DNA of 64,000 bases from Marasmitruncus massiliensis (GCF_900186535.1 NZ_FYDE01000005.1:1774895-1838894); one strand, 5' to 3'; counted from the first letter of the stretch, positions 34,219 through 43,510 are shown. Notes: a model not told the origin generated them from the sequence alone. Made by a program: numbers and translations.

Positions 34219-36428
34219 TTGGCATTTTCTCCTTTGTTTCTGATAAACCTTCTGTGCAATGCAGCGGCAAGCCCGGTGAACCGAACGATTGGACTCTGAC
34301 GCCGTAGCTTCCTGAGCAAACCCTTTTCTTTGAGCTTGATAATTTTTGTCATGATTTCCCGGTCTTTAAAAATGATGTTGTCCAGGAGGGTCAGCAGCGT
34401 TGGAAGAAAGCTAAGTACAAAGAAGGTACTCAGCAGTGCTCCGCGACCGAGAAGTCTCCCGAGATTGCTGATTGCCCCGACAGAGGAGATAAAATACAAC
34501 CCGTAGCCAACTACAGTCAGTACAGTGCCGGAAGTCAGGATAGACAGCGCGCTTTTGGTGATGGCCTGTACCGCGGCTTTCTTTTTATCTGGTTCGGCTG
34601 CCCGGATCCCGAGGTAGTTGTTGGTAAGGAGAATAGAATAATCGACTGTGGCGCCCAACTGCATACTACTCACCATCAGGTAGCCTAAAAACACCATTTT
34701 TTCTCCCACGAGGTAGGGTAATGCCATATTGATAAAGATTGCAACCTCAATTGGAATAATTACTGCCAGCGGCATCGTGACTGAACGGAAGGTAATCATA
34801 ATGACCAAAGCCACTCCCAAAATAGACAGCCAGTTTACGATGCCGTAATCGGCTGTTATGGTATTTTTCATGTCCTGCGTGGCCGAAGTCATGCCCAGAA
34901 AATGAGTGTCTTGGGGATAATATTGATTAACAATTTCCCTGATCTTGTCCGCACAGGAAAAAGAATAGGGGCTTTCCACATCGCTGATTACATTTACCAA
35001 GATACGTGCGTACCGTTCGGTATGAAGCTGCTCCGTTATACTTTTGGGCAAAAAATCTTCCGGAATTCCTTCCGGCATGGTGCCCGCCATTGACGTTGCG
35101 GAACGTATAAAAGGCAGGCCGTCCAAATCATCTGTTAATCGTTTTTCCAGCACGGGGCTCTCGTTGGGCACGAGGATAATCAGCGGATTGTTTTGTCCAA
35201 ATACCTCATCAATTTTCTTTTTTTCTTCATAGGCTCTTGTACCCTCGCCAGAACTGATCACAGACACGCCATACATAAAGTCGTTCATTCCCTGGGCTAC
35301 ATAACAGGGAACAACCGTCAGTAAAACAAAAAGACCTACCAAGTAGCGGATTTTGAAAAGGCCACGAGCAAATTTGTCAAATGGAGGAACGAATGGACGG
35401 TGCTGCGTTTTATCGATCCATTTATGCCAGCGGATAATCAGAGCCGGCATGAGAAAGAGCACCGTGAGCATACTGAAGACGATACCCTTTGCCATGACAA
35501 ACCCCATATCCCGCCCGATGGAAAACTGCATGAGAGCCAGCACGATAAATCCAATAATAGTGGTGGCCCCGCTGGAAACAATGGAGGAAATAGAAATCCT
35601 TACGGCATTCATCATGGCCTGTTCTACTGAAAGCCCTTTGGCTTTTTCTGCCGTAAAAGTATGCAGCAGGAAAATCGAGTAATCCATCGCTACCGCTAAT
35701 TGCAAAATGGCAGATACACTGAATGACAAAAAGGAGATTGTTCCGAATATAAGGTTGCTCCCCATGTTGATGATGATAGCAATGCCCATAGTGAGCATAA
35801 ATAAAAATGGTTCGAACCATGAATTGGTGGTCAGCGTGAGAATTCCCAGTATAATAACTACTACAAAGAACATTGCGCGTACAACTTCTTCTGCCAGCGT
35901 TTCGCCCACTGTCTTGTTGTCGATTGCCGGACCAGAGAAATAACCTTTATCTCCCAACAGTCCCCGGATTTCGTCCAGTGCCGCATAGGTACGTTTGTCG
36001 GCATCCCCGTTTACAAATTGGATGTCCATAACCGCGTATCCGTCCCGATAATAATCCTCCAGATCCTGTGTGGCCAGATATTCTTCCGATACATAGATCT
36101 GTCCCATCGTATCTGCCCAGGATACCTGATCGACACCGTCAATCTGTGCGATTTTTTCTTTGTAGGCCATGGCTTCGTAAATCGATACATTCCCAATCAT
36201 TACACGGGCGCTGCCGGGGTAGCTGAATTCCTGTTCCATAAGATCAATTCCCTGCGTAGAAGGTGCCTCCGGGGGAAGGTATTCCGTCAAGTCGTAGTTG
36301 ATATGTACCAGAGGAATACTGAGAATAGACAGCACAACCATTACCGCAAAAATAATTTCGATCTTTTTACGCTGATTGACAACAACATCTATCAGCTTTT
36401 CCGTAAATAATGCGTGCGCTTTTACCAT
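34215..36428 (-). CDS. MMPL/RND-family exporter
   Basis: 737 aa. The layout is that of the MMPL family: helix 1 (IEIIFAVMVVLSILSIPLV), an external domain, helices 2-6 (VVVIILGILTLTTNSWF, IINMGSNLIF...), a loop, then a second copy with LSILGVALVIMITFRSVT and following helices. The charged residue in the proton-relay helix appears as AVAMDYSIFLLHTF and again as GATVDYSILLTNNY, the paired Asp-Tyr motifs of MMPL proteins. Cargo may be lipids, peptides or drugs. A TetR gene lies upstream on the same strand and the secreted partner downstream. Confidence 0.9.
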   Translation of the reverse strand: MVKAHALFTEKLIDVVVNQRKKIEIIFAVMVVLSILSIPLVHINYDLTEYLPPEAPSTQGIDLMEQEFSYPGSARVMIGNVSIYEAMAYKEKIAQIDGVDQVSWADTMGQIYVSEEYLATQDLEDYYRDGYAVMDIQFVNGDADKRTYAALDEIRGLLGDKGYFSGPAIDNKTVGETLAEEVVRAMFFVVVIILGILTLTTNSWFEPFLFMLTMGIAIIINMGSNLIFGTISFLSFSVSAILQLAVAMDYSIFLLHTFTAEKAKGLSVEQAMMNAVRISISSIVSSGATTIIGFIVLALMQFSIGRDMGFVMAKGIVFSMLTVLFLMPALIIRWHKWIDKTQHRPFVPPFDKFARGLFKIRYLVGLFVLLTVVPCYVAQGMNDFMYGVSVISSGEGTRAYEEKKKIDEVFGQNNPLIILVPNESPVLEKRLTDDLDGLPFIRSATSMAGTMPEGIPEDFLPKSITEQLHTERYARILVNVISDVESPYSFSCADKIREIVNQYYPQDTHFLGMTSATQDMKNTITADYGIVNWLSILGVALVIMITFRSVTMPLAVIIPIEVAIFINMALPYLVGEKMVFLGYLMVSSMQLGATVDYSILLTNNYLGIRAAEPDKKKAAVQAITKSALSILTSGTVLTVVGYGLYFISSVGAISNLGRLLGRGALLSTFFVLSFLPTLLTLLDNIIFKDREIMTKIIKLKEKGLLRKLRRQSPIVRFTGLAAALHRRFIRNKGENAK

Positions 36429-36575
36429 GTAGTTGCCTCCAAATTTATTTCGAAATTTTACACACTTGTGATTTTTTACACAAATGAATCATATTGCGAT
36501 TGGATAGAAATTACAACGGCAATCCGCTTTCATTATGTGGATAAATCCACACTGACTAGGAAAGATGTGGAAAAT

Positions 36576-36612
36576 AAAAGGAGGAGTATCTGTCTGAGAT
36601 ACTCCTCCTTTT
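36576..36612 (-). terminator. Terminator of the tetR gene
   Basis: A 16-base-pair perfect stem (AAAAGGAGGAGTATCT / AGATACTCCTCCTTTT) with a 5-base loop. Read on the minus strand it ends in TTTTATTTT. Separates tetR from the exporter gene. Confidence 0.8.
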
Positions 36613-36630
36613 ATATGAAACAGGAACAAT

Positions 36631-37239
36631 TCATTTTTGTAACAAGATCGCGTCAACCCCATGAAACGCAAGGATACTTGCTGTCTTTGCCAACTCCTCC
36701 AGGGATACCGTTTTATTAGAGTTAAACCACGAAAGATAAGCCGAGATAATGCCTGAGGCAATAAACTCAAAGCAATAGGGTAAAATTTCATTATTAAGGC
36801 CTGGCTTCGTTTGTGCATTTTTCAAAATTTGAATTATAATGACACTTTTCACTTTTTCAAGCAAGGAATGATAAGCGTTTGAGTTTACAAGTCTTTGATA
36901 AAAATCAAAATCATCATAGATAAGATCGGTCAGGTTTTTAAATAAAGGATATGGGTCCTGGCAAATCTCTAAAATATCTTTTTGCCCTAAAATCGCCAAA
37001 AGGCCACTGATCAGCCCGTTTTCAATCTCATCGAGAATGTCATGGATTCCGTTATAATGGATATAAAAGGTTTTTCGATTAATGTCTGCTTCTTCCGCAA
37101 GTTCCTTAATCGTAATTTGCGAAACATCCTTTTCGCCCATTAATTTAATCAGCGCGGTTTTAATGGCCTTTTTGGTTTTAATGGGACGCCGGTCAGGGTG
37201 TCTGCCCTTTTCTGTCGACCGTTCCTTTTCGATACTCAT
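36631..37239 (-). CDS. TetR-family transcriptional regulator
   Basis: 202 aa. The N-terminal helix-turn-helix is KTALIKLMGEKDVSQITIKELAEEADINRKTFYIHY; the ligand-binding half is helical and diverged. It is probably a repressor of the adjacent MMPL exporter, as is common, binding the exported compound. A terminator separates them, so the exporter has its own promoter in 36429-36575. Confidence 0.88.
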   Translation of the reverse strand: MSIEKERSTEKGRHPDRRPIKTKKAIKTALIKLMGEKDVSQITIKELAEEADINRKTFYIHYNGIHDILDEIENGLISGLLAILGQKDILEICQDPYPLFKNLTDLIYDDFDFYQRLVNSNAYHSLLEKVKSVIIIQILKNAQTKPGLNNEILPYCFEFIASGIISAYLSWFNSNKTVSLEELAKTASILAFHGVDAILLQK

Positions 37240-37396
37240 TCGCTTACCCCCAAAGCCAGAAGCATTCGTTGTTATTAAATTTTACTAATCCATATTATAA
37301 TACACACGTGGGTAAAATTCAACAAAGTATGTTAGAAGTAAAAAAGCAATCTTCCTTGCACAGTGAAGAAAGATTGCTCGCCAGTCTTTATAGGCA

Positions 37397-37738
37397 TTAC
37401 CGGGTTCCTCTGTTATCTGTAGTTTGTAAAGCTTGCTTGAACTTTTGCCAGGCATTGCTATATCTAGTGGGTTTGAGCATGGGGAATGCTTTTAGAATTC
37501 TCATATGCTGAATGCTGCTCAAATGCAGCAATGCGATCACTGTAAAATTCGCTTTCTTCAAATTTCTCAAGGACAGATTCTTTAATTGCTTCCGCTCGTT
37601 GCCGAACGCATCGTAGCGGTAATCTTTCAGCACATTGCCCCAAGCGTCCGTACGCTGGATAACGTCCCCGTGGGCGTTGAACGGGTAATACTGGTTAGCC
37701 CCGTCCTGTTCGCGTGCAATAAGATTGATATCGCGCAA
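37397..37738 (-). pseudogene. RHS-repeat protein fragment
   Basis: The first about 50 residues read LIAREQDGANQYYPFNAHGD and TDAWGNVLKDYRYDAFGN, two YD-repeat units of RHS/wall-associated proteins. The following residues do not fit the family, and there is no start context. A 3' scrap of a large polymorphic-toxin-like gene. Confidence 0.65.
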
Positions 37739-37749
37739 ATAACGTGCCG

Positions 37750-38049
37750 TTCACTTTAAGTTTCAGGATGAGTTTGAGGGGTGGCTATCAGTCGTACATT
37801 TTGATAGCCACCCCATGCGAACATAGAAACGACAGGAGATATCTACACGCATATCTCGCAGATGCGACGTCATTCGATGGCAAAAATATGGGAAACACTT
37901 TTTCCTTGTAGGGAGCTTTCAATGAGGCGACTGCATAACGGGTAGAAAATGGGTAGAAATGCAGTGCTTTGCCGCTAAACGGGTATGCCATGGATGACAA
38001 ATAAAAACCCGCAGACTAGCTTATCAAGCCAATCTACGGGTTTTACTTT
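37750..38049. repeat. Second copy of the element right end next to tRNA-Pro
   Basis: Diverged repeat of the recombinase 3' end (TTCACTTTAAGTTTCAGGAT, also at 27000), of the GGGGTGGCTATCA hairpin and following about 90 bases (as 27095-27200), and of the 28465-28577 segment with its tRNA terminator. Here these pieces are contiguous; in the first copy about 1.26 kb carrying relB/relE separates them. Confidence 0.75.
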
Positions 38050-38126
38050 TGGTCCGAATAGCGGGACTTGAACCCACGGCCTCTACCACCCCAAGGTAGC
38101 GCGCTACCAAACTGCGCCATATCCGG
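38050..38126 (-). tRNA. tRNA-Pro (anticodon UGG), encoded CCA
   Basis: 77 bases including CCA. The acceptor stem pairs CCGGATA with TATTCGG (one G-T pair), the D-stem GCGC with GCGC, and the anticodon stem CTACC with GGTAG around a loop with TGG. The T-arm is GTGGG-TTCAAGT-CCCGC. Its 3' half is duplicated at 28578-28614, so it is the integration target of the accessory DNA. Confidence 0.93.
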
Positions 38127-38190
38127 ACAACACCATCTCTCGGACAGCTATATTATATTACCATAACTTCTCTTGAAATGCAAGAGGATG

Positions 38191-38757
38191 TTATAAATTT
38201 TTTATATATCCGCTTTTCCAGCATTGGTAACAAAGTGCTCTATATTTTTCATTGCCGCCAATATCGATCTGATCACCGCTGTATAATATTTTTCCATCCT
38301 GTACACGCGCATTCATAATTGCTTTGCGGCCGCAAATACACATGGATTTTATTTCACGAATACTGTCGGAAACTTCCAGAAGACGTTTACTGCCTTCAAA
38401 CAGCTTCCCCATATAATCGGTTTTCAGACCATAACAGCGAACGATAATACCTTGGTCTACAATTTCCCGAAGCTCGTTAACTTGTAATTCCGTTAAAAAC
38501 TGAGCCTCGTCTACAATGATCATATCATACTCTTTTTCGCACGCAAGTGTATCTGTAATTTTCCAGTTCCGCTCAATCAGTAAGGCATTAGAACTGATGC
38601 CGATCCGGGACCGTACTACTGTCGATCCGTCCCGATTGTCAATGCTTGGCTTCAAAAGGATTACTTTTTTACCCTGTTCTTCGAAATTGAACTTTGTCAT
38701 CAGTGCATTCGCAGTCTTACTGGATCCCATTACACCATAGTAAAAATACATTTTCAC
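38191..38757 (-). CDS. tdk: Thymidine kinase
   Basis: 188 aa, type II thymidine kinase; salvages thymidine to dTMP with ATP. P-loop GVMGSSKT, Walker-B/DEAQ motif IIVDEAQFLTELQ, lasso region, and zinc cysteines CICGRKA and CYQCW. The start may be the GTG at 38757 (AAGGAG nine bases upstream) or the ATG at 38751 two codons later. No operon partner. It marks the chromosomal side of the tRNA-Pro integration site. Confidence 0.92.
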   Translation of the reverse strand: MKMYFYYGVMGSSKTANALMTKFNFEEQGKKVILLKPSIDNRDGSTVVRSRIGISSNALLIERNWKITDTLACEKEYDMIIVDEAQFLTELQVNELREIVDQGIIVRCYGLKTDYMGKLFEGSKRLLEVSDSIREIKSMCICGRKAIMNARVQDGKILYSGDQIDIGGNEKYRALCYQCWKSGYIKNL

Positions 38758-39018
38758 TTGCCATGTCTCCTTAAACGTCTTTCATTTTTATTATAAACTT
38801 TTTTATAGATGGAAACAATCCTGGTTTTGAAGAAGTATTGGCATTATGTATAAATTGTGCCGCTAAAAGCATGAAAATTGTCATCTCATATTTTTATAAA
38901 ACTGGAAGAATCTAAGATAATAAGAAAGGAATCGGGAGAAACAGAGAGATAAATCAAAATTGTTGCAAAAAAATAAGTAGAAACGAAAGAATTTATCGGG
39001 AAAATTGGAAAAAATCCC

Positions 39019-39046
39019 TTGACTTTTGCAATTCTTATGCTATATT
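39019..39046 (+). promoter_or_regulatory. Promoter of the pot operon
   Basis: TTGACT at 39019-39024, a 16-base spacer, TATATT at 39041-39046. Predicted start near 39053, giving a leader of about 167 bases. The stretch 38758-39018 is otherwise empty. Confidence 0.65.
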
Positions 39047-39052
39047 GATTAT

Positions 39053-39219
39053 TGCAGTTTTTGCATCTGCAAAATCGGCGACAATTTATCGCCTAATAAC
39101 GGGTGCGTCATCAGGTGCACAGCGATTAGGACTTCGGTCTAATTCCTTTTGCGGGTAAGCGATAAGAAGTCACCGGGGGACGTAAAGACGTCCTAAATTC
39201 CGCAAAGGGGGATGCATAA
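39053..39219 (+). promoter_or_regulatory. Structured 5' leader of potA with RBS-sequestering helix
   Basis: Four clear helices: GGCGA/TCGCC (39077-39093), a UUCG-capped hairpin (39125-39143), GGACGT-AAAG-ACGTCC (39178-39193), and a long-range helix in which CCTTTTGCGG (39145-39154) pairs with CCGCAAAGGG (39200-39209). The last covers the ribosome site of potA (AAAGGGGG). GTGC/GCAC and GGTG/CACC could add a further pairing. This is the design of a translational riboswitch or attenuator. I could not match it to a known class. Confidence 0.55.
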
Positions 39220-40272
39220 ATGAAAAATAACAACATTGTCAGTCTCAGAAACATTTCAGTGGATTTCGACGGGGACCCAATCCTCATTGGATTGAACCTG
39301 GATATCCGCGACAAAGAATTCGTTACCCTCCTTGGGCCATCCGGATGTGGGAAAACCACAACACTCCGGACAATTGGCGGTTTTGTCAATCCCAAGGCCG
39401 GTGACGTTTTTTTTGATGGCTTGCGAATCAACGACCTGCCGCCTTATAAGCGCCAGGTAAACACCGTGTTCCAGAGGTATGCGCTGTTTCCGCATCTCAA
39501 CGTATTCGAGAATGTGGAATTCGGCCTGAAGCTCAAAAAGTTACCGGAAAATGAGCGCAGAAATCGCGTGCATGAGATTCTGGATTTGGTAAATCTGACC
39601 GGTTACGATCATCGAAATATCAACCAGTTGTCTGGTGGCCAGCAGCAGCGTGTGGCAATTGCACGCGCTTTGGTGAACCATCCGCGCATGCTTCTTTTGG
39701 ACGAGCCGCTCGGCGCGCTGGATTTAAAGCTTCGAAAAGAAATGCAGATTGAACTCAAAAAAATCCAGCAGGCGCTGGAGATTACATTTGTCTATGTGAC
39801 CCATGATCAGGAGGAAGCGCTTACGATGTCCGATACGGTTGTGGTCATGAATGACGGAGATATTTTGCAGGTGGGAACCCCGCAGGATATCTATAATGAA
39901 CCGAAAAACGCTTTTGTCGCCGATTTTATCGGCGAAAGCAACATTCTGGACGGCGTAATGTATGAAGATTGCCTTGTAGAATTTGCAGGGAAAAAGTTTA
40001 AATGCGTTGACAAGGGCTTCGGTATACTGGAGCGTGTAGATGTGGTGATCCGTCCGGAGGATATCCGCATTGTGGATCCTGAGAATGCCCCGATTACCGG
40101 TGTGGTGGAGTCGGTCATTTTCAAGGGGGTGCATTTCGAAATGCTTGTGGAGGCGCACGGACGCCGATGGATGATCCATTCCACCCGATGCGAACAGCCA
40201 GGGTCCTTTATCGGAATGGAGGTAGACCCTTTCGATATTCACATTATGCATAAGATGGAGGCGGAGTCATGA
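39220..40272 (+). CDS. potA: Spermidine/putrescine ABC transporter ATPase PotA
   Basis: 350 aa. ATPase domain: Walker [10 protein letters not shown]-loop VFQRYALFP, signature LSGGQQQRV, Walker [15 protein letters not shown]-loop [12 protein letters not shown]-terminal TOBE regulatory domain (about 270-350; RPEDIRIVD). All catalytic residues are canonical. First gene of potABCD, with 4-base overlaps onward. Imports polyamines at the cost of ATP. Controlled by the structured leader directly upstream. Confidence 0.94.
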   Translation: MKNNNIVSLRNISVDFDGDPILIGLNLDIRDKEFVTLLGPSGCGKTTTLRTIGGFVNPKAGDVFFDGLRINDLPPYKRQVNTVFQRYALFPHLNVFENVEFGLKLKKLPENERRNRVHEILDLVNLTGYDHRNINQLSGGQQQRVAIARALVNHPRMLLLDEPLGALDLKLRKEMQIELKKIQQALEITFVYVTHDQEEALTMSDTVVVMNDGDILQVGTPQDIYNEPKNAFVADFIGESNILDGVMYEDCLVEFAGKKFKCVDKGFGILERVDVVIRPEDIRIVDPENAPITGVVESVIFKGVHFEMLVEAHGRRWMIHSTRCEQPGSFIGMEVDPFDIHIMHKMEAES

Positions 40273-41078
40273 ATTCGAAATCCATTTCCGCTCCTTATCT
40301 GCTGTGGATGATCGTGTTTATCCTTGCCCCGCTACTTCTGGTGGCATACTTTGCCGTTACGACTCCGGAGGGGACCCTCACGATGGAATACGTCTCCCAA
40401 GTGGGGGAATATACGCCGGTGCTGACCCGTTCGGTATGGCTGGCGTTTGTTTCGACTGTCATCTGTTTTCTGATCGCATACCCGCTGGCATTCATTATTT
40501 CCCGCAAAAGCGGAGCGGGACAGCGCAGCATGATCATGCTGATTATGCTGCCGATGTGGATGAATTTTCTGCTCAGAACCTATGCGTGGATGACTATTCT
40601 GGAAAAAAACGGGTTGATTAACCGCTTTCTTGCCCATTTTGGCATCGGGCCGCTGAATATGATCAATACGTCCGGCGCGGTTGTATTGGGAATGGTTTAT
40701 AACTATCTGCCGTTTATGATTCTGCCGCTCTATTCCATTATGGTGAAGATTCCTGACAGCCTGATTGAGGCGGCGCAGGACTTAGGCTGCAATACCAGGC
40801 AGGTGGTAACGCGCGTATTGTTCCCATTGTCTGTACCGGGCATCTCTTCGGGTGTGATTATGGTTTTTGTGCCGTCAGTCTCTACCTTTATTATATCCCG
40901 TATGCTGGGCGGCGGCGGAAACCTGCTGATAGGAGACCTGATTGACCTGCAGTTCCTTGGAAATGCATACAACCCTCACCTGGGTTCTGCCATTGCATTG
41001 GTGCTGATGGTACTGATTCTGCTGTGTATGAGTGTCACCAATCAATTTGGTGATGAAGAGAAGGGCGGCATTCTCTGA
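40269..41078 (+). CDS. potB: Spermidine/putrescine ABC transporter permease PotB
   Basis: 269 aa, six hydrophobic segments, first [18 protein letters not shown]. The EAA coupling loop is [29 protein letters not shown]. Typical PotB length and helix pattern. The start overlaps the potA stop by 4 bases; the stop overlaps the potC start by one base. Confidence 0.93.
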   Translation: MNSKSISAPYLLWMIVFILAPLLLVAYFAVTTPEGTLTMEYVSQVGEYTPVLTRSVWLAFVSTVICFLIAYPLAFIISRKSGAGQRSMIMLIMLPMWMNFLLRTYAWMTILEKNGLINRFLAHFGIGPLNMINTSGAVVLGMVYNYLPFMILPLYSIMVKIPDSLIEAAQDLGCNTRQVVTRVLFPLSVPGISSGVIMVFVPSVSTFIISRMLGGGGNLLIGDLIDLQFLGNAYNPHLGSAIALVLMVLILLCMSVTNQFGDEEKGGIL

Positions 41079-41890
41079 TGAAATGGCTTTCCAAATCTTA
41101 TGTGGGCGCAGTTTTGGCGTTCCTGTATGCACCGATTCTGGTGCTGATCGTATTTTCGTTCAATCAATCCAAATCCCGCGGCGCATGGACCGGTTTTACC
41201 TTTGGGTGGTATCAAAAGCTGTTTACCAACCAGCTGATCATCAGCGCATTAATTAACACGCTGATTATTGCGGTCGTATCATCCATTGTTGCCACGATAC
41301 TGGGAACAATGGCGGCTATCGGGATTTCCAATATGAAGCGCTGGATGCGCGGCGTGGTGATGAATATCACGTATATGCCAGTGATCAATCCGGAGATCGT
41401 TACCGGCGTCTCGCTGATGCTCCTGTTTGTTTTCATCAAGAATTTTGGGATGAAGTTCGATTTCGGATTCCTGACGCTGATATTGGCACACATTACTTTT
41501 AATGTTCCATATGTCATTTTAAATGTACTGCCAAAGCTGCGGCAGATGGACAGTTCGCTCTATGAGGCCGCGCAGGATTTGGGCTGCAGCCCGCTTCAGG
41601 CATTTCTGAAAGTGGTGATACCGGAAATCATGCCGGGCATCGTTTCGGGCTTTTTAATGGCGTTTACCTATTCACTCGACGATTTCATCATCAGCTACTT
41701 TGTTTCCGGCGCAACTTCCCAGACACTGCCGATTGTGATCTTCTCGATGACCAGGCGGAAGGTAAGCCCGGAGATCAATGCACTTTCCGCCATCATTTTC
41801 CTGGTGGTTCTGACAGTGTTGCTGATTGTGAATCTGAATGACGCCCGGATGGAACGGGAAAATCAGGCGAAAGTGAGGGCGCGTGTATGA
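41078..41890 (+). CDS. potC: Spermidine/putrescine ABC transporter permease PotC
   Basis: 270 aa. N-terminal helix AVLAFLYAPILVLIVFSF, coupling loop [29 protein letters not shown], and the PotC-typical SLDDFIISYFVSG stretch. Pairs with PotB to form the channel. Overlaps the potD start by 4 bases. Confidence 0.93.
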   Translation: MKWLSKSYVGAVLAFLYAPILVLIVFSFNQSKSRGAWTGFTFGWYQKLFTNQLIISALINTLIIAVVSSIVATILGTMAAIGISNMKRWMRGVVMNITYMPVINPEIVTGVSLMLLFVFIKNFGMKFDFGFLTLILAHITFNVPYVILNVLPKLRQMDSSLYEAAQDLGCSPLQAFLKVVIPEIMPGIVSGFLMAFTYSLDDFIISYFVSGATSQTLPIVIFSMTRRKVSPEINALSAIIFLVVLTVLLIVNLNDARMERENQAKVRARV

Positions 41891-43131
41891 AAAAGTTTGC
41901 TGCTCTCGTGATTGCCGCTGTTGCGGTGCTTTCTCTTTCTGTTCCTGCCTATGCGGAAGTGGAAGTTGCTGATGAGTCCTACTATACTCGCTTTCAGGGG
42001 CAGGGGAAAACGCTGAATGTGCATAACTGGGGTGAATACATCGCTGACGGTTCCGACGACAGCCTGGATGTGGTAAAGGAGTTTGAGGAGCTGACCGGTA
42101 TTCAGGTGAATTATACCACGTTTTCCACAAATGAGGAGGTTTACGCGCGCCTTCGAAACGGCGGCGCGAACTATGACCTCCTAATTCCCAGCGATTATAT
42201 GATTGCGCGCATGATCCGGGAAAATATGCTGGAAAAGCTGGATTTCAGCAACATTCCGAACTTCAGAAATATCAACCAGAGTTTTTTAAATCCTGTTTTT
42301 GACCCTACTGGCGAATACTCCGTCCCTTATACGTGGGGCACGGTGGGCGTTATTTATAACAAAGAGATGGTGGATGAAGAGGATCTCGGAAGCTGGGATC
42401 TGCTTTGGAACGAGAAATATATGGGTCAGATTTTAATGTTCGCCAACCCAAGGGACGATTTCGGCATTGCGCTCAAACGTCTTGGTTACCCGATGAACCC
42501 TGAAAACACCGAACAGCTTGCGCAGGCTACCGATGAATTGAAAAAGCAAAAGCTGCTGGTTCAGGCGTATGTCATGGATGAGGTGTTTGATAAAATGATC
42601 GGCGGCGAGGCCGCCATTGCGCCTTATTACGCGGGAGATGCAATTACGATGATGGTGGATAACCCGAATCTGGACTTTTTTGTCCCGAATGAGGGAACCA
42701 ATCGTTTTGTTGATGCTATGGTAATCCCCAAAGGTGCAAAAAATAAAGAATGCGCGGAAATGTTTATTAATTTTTTGCTGGAAGCTGAAGTTGGCGCCTC
42801 AAACATTGAGTATATTGGTTACAGCTCACCGAATGATGCGGCGCTGGCTATTCTGCCGCCGGAGATTACCGAAAATCCGGTGGCTTATCCGCCTGAGGAT
42901 GTCATTGCAAAAACGGAATTCTGGAAAGACCTGTCACCTGAACTCAATCTGGCCGTCGACGATGCGTGGACTGAACTGCTTTCTTCTGATGACCAGTACA
43001 GCCGATGGCTGGTTCCGGTTTTCCTGATCGTTGCTTTGGGCGCTTCAATTACGATTAACGTTGTACGGGCCCGGCGCAAACGCAGGGAACGCGGCATGTT
43101 CGGCACAAATTACCCAGCAAGACGTCTGTAG
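41887..43131 (+). CDS. potD: Spermidine/putrescine-binding protein PotD with C-terminal membrane anchor
   Basis: 414 aa. Signal peptide (1-23, LVIAAVAVLSLSVPAYAE) without a lipobox cysteine. The binding domain covers about 35-365 (VHNWGEYIADG; LIPSDYMIARM; TWGTVGVIYNKE). Unlike standard PotD, the end carries a hydrophobic helix of about 18 residues (WLVPVFLIVALGASITINVV) and a basic tail RARRKRRERG, so the protein should be anchored by its C-terminus to the membrane rather than by a lipid. Last gene of the operon, followed by a strong terminator. Confidence 0.92.
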   Translation: MKKFAALVIAAVAVLSLSVPAYAEVEVADESYYTRFQGQGKTLNVHNWGEYIADGSDDSLDVVKEFEELTGIQVNYTTFSTNEEVYARLRNGGANYDLLIPSDYMIARMIRENMLEKLDFSNIPNFRNINQSFLNPVFDPTGEYSVPYTWGTVGVIYNKEMVDEEDLGSWDLLWNEKYMGQILMFANPRDDFGIALKRLGYPMNPENTEQLAQATDELKKQKLLVQAYVMDEVFDKMIGGEAAIAPYYAGDAITMMVDNPNLDFFVPNEGTNRFVDAMVIPKGAKNKECAEMFINFLLEAEVGASNIEYIGYSSPNDAALAILPPEITENPVAYPPEDVIAKTEFWKDLSPELNLAVDDAWTELLSSDDQYSRWLVPVFLIVALGASITINVVRARRKRRERGMFGTNYPARRL

Positions 43132-43136
43132 AACTG

Positions 43137-43179
43137 AAAAGCAGAACGGGATGCATTTTGCATCCCGTTCTGCTTTTTT
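43137..43179 (+). terminator. Terminator of the pot operon
   Basis: A 14-base-pair perfect stem (GCAGAACGGGATGC / GCATCCCGTTCTGC, 43141-43173) followed by TTTTTT; the A-run before it allows use from the other direction too. Confidence 0.9.
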
Positions 43180-43193
43180 GTACTACTTGCAGA

Positions 43194-43352
43194 TTAGCAG
43201 CATCCGCAGCCATTGTCATTGGTACCGCCAACGCAACCGCAACCGTTATTGCAGCCGCCGCCGACGCCAAAGCCACCCCATCCAAAGAGGATGATGATAA
43301 GGATGATAATCCAGAGGAAGTTGCCACCAAAGTTATTATTGTTGCATCCCAT
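43194..43352 (-). CDS. Small Cys/Gly-rich membrane peptide (YjcZ-like)
   Basis: 52 aa. The start MGCNNNNFGG is followed by one very hydrophobic helix (FLWIIILIIILFGW), then a Gly/Cys/Asn-rich tail with seven cysteines (CNNGCGC...GCGCC). AGGAGG lies eight bases before the ATG. The plan resembles YjcZ-type sporulation-associated small membrane proteins, but the dense cysteines are unusual and could bind metal or cross-link in the spore coat. The convergent pot terminator may also end this gene. Confidence 0.65.
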   Translation of the reverse strand: MGCNNNNFGGNFLWIIILIIILFGWGGFGVGGGCNNGCGCVGGTNDNGCGCC

Positions 43353-43510
43353 GAGAAATGACCTCCTATAAGTGATTTCAACTTATACTATGTAAACAGC
43401 GGCAGTTCGGTGACTGCGCATAATCAGCTTTTGATGTGACAATATTAGGAAGGGAATGACATAGGTATGAAACAGGGCAAATAATGCTCTGACTTGTGAG
43501 GTGGTCTATC

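Noticed and set aside
39053-39219. Guanidine (ykkC) or SAM riboswitch as identity of the pot leader
   Set aside because: The conserved core strings of those classes are not present, so I report only an unclassified structured leader.
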